DNA of 64,000 nt from Thiocapsa marina 5811. GTDB taxonomy: Bacteria; Pseudomonadota; Gammaproteobacteria; Chromatiales; Chromatiaceae. Made by a program: the position numbers and the translations under genes. This document shows positions 46,524 through 54,700 of this stretch, one piece after another. The notes below the pieces were generated by a model. That model had not been told where the DNA came from and searched no databases. It saw only the letters and a list, made by a program, of their open reading frames with translations. How positions within the stretch are numbered: position 1 is the stretch's first letter; each line of letters begins with the position of its first letter. The stretch lies in contig NZ_AFWV01000009.1 in the NCBI RefSeq assembly GCF_000223985.1, positions 227,945-291,944 on the forward strand. Reading direction: 5' to 3'.

Positions 46524-46573
46524 TCCGGAGCCCGAAGTCGACGCCACTCATGCCGCGGAGCGCCGCCACACCG

Positions 46574-48376
46574 ATGGACACCAATCTCACCCACCTCGAG
46601 CATGCCGACACCCATCGCGCGCTCGAGATCGCCCCCCGGATCTGGTGGGTCGGCCATGTCTTGCCCGACGATGTCTTCCAGTGTCACGTCTATCTGCTTG
46701 AGCAGGGCGATCAGTCGGTGCTCTTCGACCCGGGCTCACGGCTCACCTTCGCCGGGACCTTGCGCAAGATCGAGGAGGTCATCCCCTTCACCCACATCCG
46801 CTATTTCGTCTGCCACCACCAAGACCCGGACATCGCCGCGGCCATGCCCTTGATCGACGAGCTGACCGATCGCCCGGACGCGGTCCTGGTCACCCACTGG
46901 CGCACCCGCGCGCTGCTCAAGCACTACGGGTTGAAGATGCCCTTTTGGTTGGTGGAGGAGCACGACTGGCGCCTCCCGCTGCAAGACCGCGAGCTCGAGT
47001 TCATCTTCACGCCCTACGCACACTTTCCGGGCGCCATCGCCACCTTCGACCCGAGCACGGGCGTGGTCTTCTCGAGCGACCTCTTCGGCGGCTTCACCGA
47101 ACGGCCGACGCTGGTCGCGAAGGACGAGTCGCACTTCGAGGCACTCCGGCCCTTCCACGAGCACTACATGCCCAGCCGCGACATCCTCGACTTCGCGCTC
47201 AGCCAGGTCGAGCGGCACCCGGTGAAGGTCATCGCCCCCCAGCACGGCTCCATCATCCCGGAGCGGCTGGTGCCCTTCATGATCGACAAGCTGCGGCACC
47301 TGGACTGCGGCATCTACCTCTTCGCACGCGAGAACACCGACATCCGCCGGCTCTCGCGCCTGAACGAGACCCTGCGCGAGATCACCCAGACCATGCTGCT
47401 GTATCGCGACTTTCGCGACATCGCCGAGCGTCTGTTCGAGGTGGTCGCGCGCAACCTGCCGGTCGAGCGCATCGATTACTACGCCAGGCTCGACGACGGC
47501 GCGATCCTGACCCTCGCGCACGAAACCCGGTACTCGGGATTCACCGTGGAGCCGCCCGAGGCGGTCTCGGGGATCCTCGGCAAGACCCGCGCGCAGTGGC
47601 TGGCGCACCATCGCGACGACCCCGCAATGGCCGACCATACCCTCTACGACGACACCTTCTGCGCCCAACCGGGAGAGCGCTCGGGCTTGGTGGTCACCTT
47701 GCCGCTGTTCTCCCCGCAAGGCGAGATCATGCAGGCCGCGGCCCTGATCCACCTGGGCTCGGAGGCACGGATCGGGCCCGAAGAGACCGATGTCGTCGAG
47801 CAGATCATGATGCCGCTGCAGGTCGCGCTCGAACGCGAGGTCATCTATCGCTCCATCGAGGGGGAACGACAAAAGGCCTATCAACGCTCGATCCGCGATT
47901 CACTCACCGGTCTCTTCACGCGCCTCTATATGCTCGACGTGATGGAGCGCCACTGCGGTATCCACGACCGCAACGACTCCGCCCCGATCGCCGCCCTCAT
48001 GGTCGACGTGGATCACTTCAAGCGGATCAACGACACCCACGGACACGCCGCGGGCGACGAGGTGCTCAAACAGGTCGCTCAGGTCTTGCGCGACAGTGTC
48101 CGCGAAACCGACATCCCGGTGCGCTTCGGCGGCGAGGAGTTCATCCTCTTCCTCGTCGGTGCCTCGGCCTTCGGCGCGCGCGACTATGCCGAGCGGATTC
48201 GCTCGGCGATCGAGAGGCGCGCCTTCAAGATCGACTCCGACCAGCAGATTGCGGTCACCGTCAGCGTCGGCGCAGCCATGCGCCGCCAATTCGAGCCGCT
48301 CGACGAGCTCATCCGCCGAGCCGACGGCGCCCTCTACCGCGCCAAGCAAAACGGCCGCAATCGCGTCGAGCTATAA
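46574..48376 (+). CDS. Diiron ODP domain-GGDEF protein (predicted O2/NO-responsive diguanylate cyclase)
   Basis: The 600-residue protein begins with a metallo-beta-lactamase fold of the ODP/flavodiiron type (about 18-270). The metal ligands are seen in HHQDPD (H82, D84, D86), YAHFPG (H150), SSDLFGG (D169) and APQHGSI. A GAF-like middle region follows (about 290-440), then a GGDEF domain with RFGGEEF near residue 520 and a product-inhibition site RETD five residues before it. There is no flavodoxin domain, so it is a sensor rather than a reductase. It should make c-di-GMP under control of O2 or NO; this is inference from the domains. ATG 46574 was chosen over 46550 without strong ribosome-binding evidence. 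It follows the RND gene by 50 bp. Confidence 0.85.
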   Translation: MDTNLTHLEHADTHRALEIAPRIWWVGHVLPDDVFQCHVYLLEQGDQSVLFDPGSRLTFAGTLRKIEEVIPFTHIRYFVCHHQDPDIAAAMPLIDELTDRPDAVLVTHWRTRALLKHYGLKMPFWLVEEHDWRLPLQDRELEFIFTPYAHFPGAIATFDPSTGVVFSSDLFGGFTERPTLVAKDESHFEALRPFHEHYMPSRDILDFALSQVERHPVKVIAPQHGSIIPERLVPFMIDKLRHLDCGIYLFARENTDIRRLSRLNETLREITQTMLLYRDFRDIAERLFEVVARNLPVERIDYYARLDDGAILTLAHETRYSGFTVEPPEAVSGILGKTRAQWLAHHRDDPAMADHTLYDDTFCAQPGERSGLVVTLPLFSPQGEIMQAAALIHLGSEARIGPEETDVVEQIMMPLQVALEREVIYRSIEGERQKAYQRSIRDSLTGLFTRLYMLDVMERHCGIHDRNDSAPIAALMVDVDHFKRINDTHGHAAGDEVLKQVAQVLRDSVRETDIPVRFGGEEFILFLVGASAFGARDYAERIRSAIERRAFKIDSDQQIAVTVSVGAAMRRQFEPLDELIRRADGALYRAKQNGRNRVEL

Positions 48377-48377
48377 G

Positions 48378-48556
48378 GGGCGAATTCATTCGCCCATACA
48401 CCCGTCAATCGCGCCACGGGGACGCCCGCGCTCACATCGCTCGTGACACCCGCTCTACGGTGTCACGCATGCCGCTGGCGCTCTGCGCCACGGACAACGA
48501 CGGCCGCAGCGACGGGCACTGCCTCGGTCGCCGCATGGGCGAATGCATTCGCCCCT
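48378..48556. repeat. Repeat cluster: GGGCGAATTCATTCGCCC palindromes and inverted GCGCAGAGCGCC element
   Basis: Two palindromes of the GGGCGAAT..ATTCGCCC type (about 48378-48394 and 48538-48556) flank an inverted copy of the GCTCGTGACACC...GGCGCTCTGCGCC repeat (about 48438-48492). The cluster lies between the convergent ODP-GGDEF and cytochrome c genes and may act as bidirectional terminator. Confidence 0.8.
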
Positions 48557-49403
48557 ACCGCGGGGCGGGCGGGACGGAGGGATACGCCGGCGGCTCGGGC
48601 GGCGGCGGGGCGTCCATCAACCCCGCGGGCATCGGCGGCATGGGCGGCACGCCCATCGGATCGCGCACGTAGGCCGGAAAATCCGGATTTGTCCAACCCC
48701 TCTCGGCGAGCTTGCTCGCGGGCGGACGCAGCCGCGCGGTGTAATCGAGCACGGCCGCCTGATGACGCGGTGTAAAGCCGTCGATCTGCTTGACCATCTT
48801 GGGGTCGGAGTTCTTGCGTCGACCCGTGCGGATCGCATCGAACTGGCGCATCAGATAGAGATAGTGCTGACCCGCGATCGCAGGGATGTGCTCCGCCTCG
48901 TTGCCCTCCCCGTTCTCGCCGTGACACTTGGCGCAGTGCTCCGCGTAGACCTCCTGTCCCAACGCCAAATCCACCCCGGGACCGACCCCGTTGTCCGGTG
49001 TCATGGGAAGCTGCGCCACATAGGCCGCCACGTCGGCGACACTCTGAGGACCGCCGAGGATGCGCGGGACCGAGAAGGGATACATGAGCGGATTGTCGCG
49101 ATTGCGCGCCCGGATATCCGCAAGCTGCTTGATGATAACCGGACGCAACTGCCCGGCAATCTGCGGATAGGACCCGTCGGGCGCACCCCAACCTTCCGGA
49201 CGGTGGCAGACCGCACAGGTCAGATAGACCCGGCGTCCGTTCTCCGGATCGGGTGTCAGCGCCATCACCTGCTCGTATTCGAGCCGGGCGATCTCGGCCG
49301 GGGTTTGGGCGGGGTTTTCAGCCGGTTCTCGGGCATCGGACGCCGTCGGGACGATGCCCGCGAGGGCGATGGAGAGGCCGATCGCAAATACGGGTCGAGA
49401 CAT
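48555..49403 (-). CDS. Dihaem class I cytochrome c
   Basis: The 282-residue periplasmic protein starts with a signal peptide (MSRPVFAIGLSIALAGIVPTASDA) preceded by a strong ribosome-binding site GGAGG. It has two haem-binding motifs, CAVCH (about 63) and CAKCH (about 158), each in a cytochrome c4/c553-like domain with later Met ligands (SVPRILGG region, MVKQIDGFTPRH). The last ~35 residues are a Pro-rich tail (GVPPMPPMPAGLMDAPPPPE), unusual for this family and perhaps a docking or anchoring segment. The redox partner is not encoded nearby. Confidence 0.92.
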   Translation of the reverse strand: MSRPVFAIGLSIALAGIVPTASDAREPAENPAQTPAEIARLEYEQVMALTPDPENGRRVYLTCAVCHRPEGWGAPDGSYPQIAGQLRPVIIKQLADIRARNRDNPLMYPFSVPRILGGPQSVADVAAYVAQLPMTPDNGVGPGVDLALGQEVYAEHCAKCHGENGEGNEAEHIPAIAGQHYLYLMRQFDAIRTGRRKNSDPKMVKQIDGFTPRHQAAVLDYTARLRPPASKLAERGWTNPDFPAYVRDPMGVPPMPPMPAGLMDAPPPPEPPAYPSVPPAPR

Positions 49404-49579
49404 CTTGACCTCCAAACGAAGAGACCGGGACCGGGCCGACCCAAGGATGCTCGACCCCGGCGCGACCTGGAAGGTCCGCGCGCCGCGCGGCCGACAAACC
49501 GGCAAGAGCCCGGCATGAGCATAGAAAAAACGGGCCGCATGGCGACGGCCCGGCAAGGCGATGCTCGATCGAAGCGGCC

Positions 49580-50044
49580 TCAGAGGCCCTTCAATCCACT
49601 CGTCACATTGGCCTGGAAGATCGCCTTGTGCACGTCGCCGATACTGAGCATACCGACCAGCCGCCCCTGGTCCGCAACGGGGATGCGCCGGAAGTTGTGG
49701 CGCACCATGACGGTCGCCGCGCGCAGCACATGCATCTCGGGATCGACCGTCACCGGATTGGGTGTCATCAGCTCCTCGGTCTTCAGCTCCAGGATCTCCG
49801 AGTAACGCGCCATCTCCTTGTCGAGGTCGACCGAATGCATCCCCTCGGCGATAAGCTTGTCGAGCTTCGGAAACAGGCTATGGAGCAGATCCCGCTCGGC
49901 GATGATACCGACCAACTTTTCATCGCCGTCGACCACGGGCAGACCGTGAAAGCGGTAGAGACACATCAAGGACGCCACCTCGACGATCCGCGTATCGGGA
50001 TTCACCGAGCGGACCGATCGACTCATCACATCTTTGACTTTCAT
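49580..50044 (-). CDS. CBS domain pair protein
   Basis: The 154-residue protein consists of two CBS domains (about 1-60 and 85-145) with DVMSRSVRSVNPDTRIVEVASLM, VVDGDEKLVGIIAERDLL, and FRRIPVADQGRLVGMLSIGDV. Such stand-alone pairs bind adenosine nucleotides and act as energy sensors. The extra helical linker (LFPKLDKLIAEGMHSVDLDKEM) between them is longer than usual. The partner is unknown. Confidence 0.92.
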   Translation of the reverse strand: MKVKDVMSRSVRSVNPDTRIVEVASLMCLYRFHGLPVVDGDEKLVGIIAERDLLHSLFPKLDKLIAEGMHSVDLDKEMARYSEILELKTEELMTPNPVTVDPEMHVLRAATVMVRHNFRRIPVADQGRLVGMLSIGDVHKAIFQANVTSGLKGL

Positions 50045-50188
50045 CTAGGCCATCCTCCGTTGTGTTGTTGTCGGCCGCATTCGCGAGACAGAGACGCGCG
50101 TCTCGCGACGGCCGTCCGCGCATTATAGACAGGTCCGCGCCGATCATCGCCGTCGGAGCGCCTCGCTCACAAGACCGGCCCCTTGCCT

Positions 50189-50300
50189 GTAGGGTGGACG
50201 AGCGAGAGCGAAGTCCACCGAATCCCGCGCCGGCGTTGGTGGACTGCGCTGCGCTTGTCCACCCTACGGCGCTTGTCCACCCCACGGCGCTTGTCCACCG
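50189..50300. repeat. GTAGGGTGGAC-family repeat with duplicated right ends
   Basis: The copy starts GTAGGGTGGACGAGCG and ends with three right-end units (CGCTTGTCCACC). It lies between the CBS gene and the RAYT transposase. Confidence 0.9.
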
Positions 50301-50438
50301 GCTCCGATCGGCGAGGCGGCGGCGCAGACCCCGACGCCCGCTCGTCGTGCCCCGCCGAGTCCCTGCAGACACCTGTAAGCCCGCCCAGCTCGCACGCTGC
50401 CTCGCTCCACCCCAACTTCCCACGCTTCACCCCACAAC

Positions 50439-50490
50439 TCGCTCCCACGCTCCGCGTGGGAGTGTAGACCCGACGCTCTGCGTCGCGTGG
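50439..50490. repeat. REP element downstream of RAYT gene
   Basis: The palindrome TCCCACGCTCCGCGTGGGA followed by ACCCGACGCTCTGCGTCGCG forms two hairpins. It abuts the 3' end of the RAYT gene (stop at 50492-50494). Matching copies lie upstream of the gene, as expected for a transposase with its cognate REPs. Confidence 0.9.
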
Positions 50491-50491
50491 C

Positions 50492-51022
50492 CTACCAATC
50501 GGTCACCACGTCAAGTAATCCCTCCAACCCCTCGTAGTTCCGTGCGCTCGAGTATCGCCAACACAAAGGATCGTCGACATAACCCCGTTTCACCGGGTTA
50601 TTGTGAATGTACTCGAGTTTCTGCCGCATCATGGTTACCCCCTCGATCTGCTCCGGGTGCGATCCCTCCTGCCACACTTGGTGATCCCGACCCCGCTTGT
50701 GCCGGCCCCGGTACCAGACCAAGAGAGACAGCGCAGGAGAGTTCCGCTCGCGCATCCGATCGACTATCTGCCGAGCGGTGAATGATTTGAAGCTGCTGAT
50801 CGAACGCGCGAGCCCAGGTCCGCCGGCAATCAGGTGACAGTGGTTCTCCATGATGACGTAACCATGGATCAAGAGACCGCGCTCGCGTTGCAGGAACCGT
50901 AGGGAGTCAAGCAAGATCAGTGCGTTGGCAGGTTGAGCGAAGATCGGTAACCACTTGACCGCCGTGCACGTGAGAAAGTGCGGAGCGTCTGGCTCGAGGA
51001 AACGGTAGCGGTCGCGGCCCAT
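50492..51022 (-). CDS. REP-associated tyrosine transposase (RAYT)
   Basis: The 176-residue protein is a Y1-type HUH nuclease of the RAYT family. It has the metal-binding motif MENHCHLIAG and the catalytic-Tyr region KLEYIHNNPVKRGY. I start it at ATG 51022 (MGRDRYRFLEPDAPHF), which matches the family N-terminus; the frame upstream enters REP sequence. REP palindromes lie on both sides, so the gene and its cognate repeats can be matched. Such proteins cut single-stranded REPs and spread or maintain them. Confidence 0.92.
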   Translation of the reverse strand: MGRDRYRFLEPDAPHFLTCTAVKWLPIFAQPANALILLDSLRFLQRERGLLIHGYVIMENHCHLIAGGPGLARSISSFKSFTARQIVDRMRERNSPALSLLVWYRGRHKRGRDHQVWQEGSHPEQIEGVTMMRQKLEYIHNNPVKRGYVDDPLCWRYSSARNYEGLEGLLDVVTDW

Positions 51023-51144
51023 AGCTGCAATGTACACGACATGGTGTGCTCCGACATCCGTGGTTTGGAGTTCACGCTCCGAGTCGCAGGATCTGAGCAG
51101 GCACACCGCCGGCCGGTCGCGTCGACTTGGCGGCACGACCGCGA

Positions 51145-51435
51145 AGCGTCCCGAGGAGGCTCCCACGCGGAGCGTGGGAGCCAGTTCGTGTGCACTTGCT
51201 ACATGATGCCAATTCGGCGCGGGAGCCTTCGTTGGATCCCGAGCGGTCCGCGCCCGCGTCCCACCCACCAACTCGCTCCCACGCTCCGCGTGGGAGTGTA
51301 GACCCGACGCTCTGCGTCGCGTGGCGTCACGGTCGGTCGTGCGCCGGAAGGTGCCGCATCGCCGGCCGGATGCAGCGACACGGCGGCAGGGACGCGAAGC
51401 GTCCCAGGGAGGCTCCCACGCGGAGCGTGGGAGCC
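51145..51435. repeat. REP cluster upstream of RAYT (three copies)
   Basis: REP palindromes occur at about 51158-51182 (inverted), 51271-51320 (direct, followed by GACGCTCTGCGTCGCG) and 51405-51432 (inverted). Together with the copy at 50439 they bracket the RAYT gene. Further copies occur at 55953, 56118, 56245, 56418, 58907 and 59790. Confidence 0.9.
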
Positions 51436-51634
51436 AGTTACGTTATAAGTTACCAATTCGGCATTGCCGTCGGTGCGCTCCGATCGGCGACCTGGACTGC
51501 GAGAATCCGCGACGCCCGCTCGTCGCGCCCCGCCGCCCCCCTGCCGACACCCGCAAGCCCGCCTCCGAACCCCCGTCGGGTCTGGCGCGACCGCTTTTAT
51601 CCACAGCTCGCCCACAGCCTGATCCACCGCTTTT

Positions 51635-51682
51635 ACACAAGATATTGTGGTTGACGGATTTCGAAAACAACATATATTGTGC
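51635..51682 (+). promoter_or_regulatory. Promoter with two NrdR boxes upstream of nrdJ
   Basis: Two 16-bp boxes, ACACAAGATATTGTGG (51635-51650) and ACAACATATATTGTGC (51667-51682), match the NrdR box pattern and start exactly 32 bp apart, the three-turn spacing typical for this repressor. Between and over them lies a sigma70 promoter: -35 TTGACG (51651-51656), 16-bp spacer, -10 TATATT (51673-51678). The second box covers the -10. NrdR represses ribonucleotide reductase genes when dATP is high. Confidence 0.85.
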
Positions 51683-51768
51683 CTGTCGCGTAGCACCCGC
51701 TCGGCCGTCCAGGCCGCGGAACACCCAATAGATCGACCCCGCCGTCACACCGCACCCCAGGAGGAGCC

Positions 51769-54700
51769 ATGTCCACCGAGAGCCCGTCGTTGGTCGAATC
51801 CACGCCCGCCGAAGACGCCGTCGCCCGCCCCGGACAGTCCGCGAAGCAGAGCCCGGCCCCAACCCCGACCCCGGCCCGGCACAACGACTCGGCTCCCGAG
51901 ATCACCGCCCACACCCCGGGTAAGGTCCAGGTCATCCGGCGCAACGGCAAGGTCACCCACTTCGACCCGAACAAGATCATGGTCGCCATGACCAAGGCGT
52001 TCCTCGCGGTGGAAGGCGGCTCGGCGGCGGCCTCCAGCCGCGTCCACGACCGAGTGCGCGAGCTCGCCGAGCAGGTCACCTCGGCCCTCACCCGCCGCCT
52101 GCCCGGCGGCGGCACCGTCCATATCGAGGACATCCAGGACCAGGTGGAGCTGGCGCTGATGCGGGCCGGCGAGCACAAGGTCGCGCGCGATTACGTCCTC
52201 TACCGCGAGGCCCGCGCCCGCGAGCGTGCCGAGCGTGCGGCGGCGAGCACACCCGCCGAGGCCGCGCACCCGCTCTCCGTGACGCTTGCCGACGGCACCA
52301 CCCGCCCACTGGATGTCGCCCGCCTGACCCGACTGCTCGACGAGGCCTGCCGAGACCTCGACGCCGTGGATGCACAAGCCATCCTGACCGACACCCTGCG
52401 CAACCTCTTCGACGGCGTGCGCGAGGCCGACGTCGGACAGGCGCTCGTGATGTCCGCCCGCGCGCGGATCGAAAAAGACCCCCAATACAGCCAGGTCGCC
52501 GCCCGTCTGCTGCTCGACGTGCTGCGCCGCGAGGCGCTCGGCTTCTTGGGACTCGCCGGCGGCGTCGAGACCCAAGCCGATCTCGCCGAGCGCTACAGCG
52601 ACTATCTGGCGGCCTATATCAAGCGCGCCGCCGATCTGGAGCATCTCGACCCGCAGCTCGCCCGCTACGATCTGGCCCGCCTCGGCGCGGCACTCAAGCC
52701 CGAGCGCGATCTGCAGTTCACCTATCTCGGCCTGCAGACCCTCTACGACCGCTATTTCATCCACACCGCCGACGGCATCCGCTTCGAGCTGCCGCAGGCC
52801 TTCTTCATGCGTGTCGCCATGGGTCTTGCCATCAACGAGATCGACCGCGAGACCCGCGCCATCGAGTTCTACGAGCTGCTCTCGAGCTTCGACTTCATGA
52901 GCTCGACACCGACCCTCTTCAACTCGGGCACGCTGCGCCCCCAGCTCAGCTCCTGCTACCTGACCACCGTCCCGGACGACCTGGACGGCATCTACGGCGC
53001 CATCAAAGACAACGCACTCCTGTCGAAATTCGCCGGGGGCTTAGGCAACGACTGGACCCGCGTGCGCGGCATGGGTGCGCACATCAAAGGCACCAACGGC
53101 AAGAGCCAGGGCGTGGTGCCCTTCCTGAAGGTCGCAAACGATACGGCGGTCGCCGTCAACCAGTGCTTCGCACCGCAGACCACCGTCTTTACCGCCGACG
53201 GCCCCAAGCCGATCGCCGACGTGCGGGTCGGCGATCTGGTGCTGGGTCAGCGCGGGCGCTATCGCGAGGTCACGGAGCACTTTGTCTACGACCAGAAGGA
53301 CGCCCCGATGGTCCGGGTGGCGGTCAAGCATTCGGTCAATGATCTGGACGTCACCGCCGGTCATCCCTTCTGGGCGATCCAGGGCGTACCGATGGAGCAA
53401 TCCATCGAGCGCACGCTCGGCCAGATCGAGCAGACCCGTTTCCGGCCCGAGTGGGTCGAGGCCGGCCAGCTGACGCGCGGAGACTATGTGGCGCAGGTCA
53501 TCCCCGCCGAGGTGGTACCGGTTCCGGAGCTCACCCAATCGGATGCACGCTTCTACGGCATCCTGCTCGGCGACGGGCATCTTACGCGCGGCTGCGAGTT
53601 CGGTATCTCCGGCAACCCCGAGTGCGACAAGGGTCATCTCCAATTCGTCCGCGACTATCTCACGGAGCGCGGGATCCACTTCTGGGAGAACGGGCGGGGC
53701 AATGAGTACATCCAAATCAAGTGGGCCGTCGGCCGGGGCTTAGGCCGTTGCGCGACCACCGGCCGCTATGTCGGACTGGACGAGGCCCATCTCCCCTTCA
53801 CCTACGAGGACCTCTACGACGCAGGCGGCAAGAAACGCATCGCCCGGCGCTTCAGCCATCTGCCGCACGATCAGGCGCTGGCGCTCGTCCAGGGACTTCT
53901 GGAAACCGACGGCGGAGTGAGCCGCGGCAAAGAGATCTACTTCACCAGCACCTCCGCCGCGCTCGCCGAAGGCTTGCGTTATCAGCTCCTGCGACTCGGC
54001 ATCCCCTGCGCCGGGCAGTATCGCGAGCGCGACAATGCCCACACGGGCACGCGCGGTGACGGCTCGGTGGTCTCCTTCACCGGCATCACCCGCGCCTTCG
54101 ATCTGCGCATCCCGGCCGTGCCCGAGATCGCCGAGCTGGTCGGCGTCCCGGCGCTCACCAAGCGGAACTGGTTCCGCTTGGGCAACTGGATCTTCACGCG
54201 GGTCAAAACGGTCACGCCCATCGCGCCGGTCACCAAGGTCCACGACCTCAAGGTCGAGGGCGACGAGACCTACATGACCGCCGCGGCGCTGGTCCACAAC
54301 GGCGGCAAGCGTAAGGGTGCGGTCTGCGCCTATCTCGAAACCTGGCACATCGACGTCGAAGAATTCCTCGACCTGCGCAAGAACACCGGCGACGACCGGC
54401 GCCGCACCCACGACATGAACACCGCCAACTGGGTGCCGGACCTATTCATGAAGCGAGTCGCCGAGGACGGACACTGGACCCTTTTCTCGCCCGACGAGAC
54501 CTCGGACCTGCACGACCTGACCGGGCTGGCGTTCGAGCAGGCCTATGTCGGCTACGAGGAGCGCGCGTCACGCGGCGATCTCAAGGTCGCCAAGCGGATC
54601 AAGGCCGTCGACCTCTGGCGCAAGATGCTCGCCATGCTCTTCGAGACCGGGCATCCCTGGATCGCCTTCAAGGATCCGTGCAACCTGCGCTACACCAATC

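Noticed and set aside
45014..46573. Upstream extension of the ODP-GGDEF frame
   Set aside because: The frame is open for 1.5 kb inside the RND gene but encodes Arg/Gly-rich nonsense; the domain starts after 46574.
50439..51435. Possible CRISPR array in the 50-51 kb palindromes
   Set aside because: The palindromes alternate in orientation, have irregular spacing and flank a RAYT gene; they are REPs and no cas gene is near.
51440..51768. Cobalamin riboswitch upstream of the B12-dependent reductase
   Set aside because: I looked for the conserved B12-box and found none; the leader after the promoter is short (about 85 nt).
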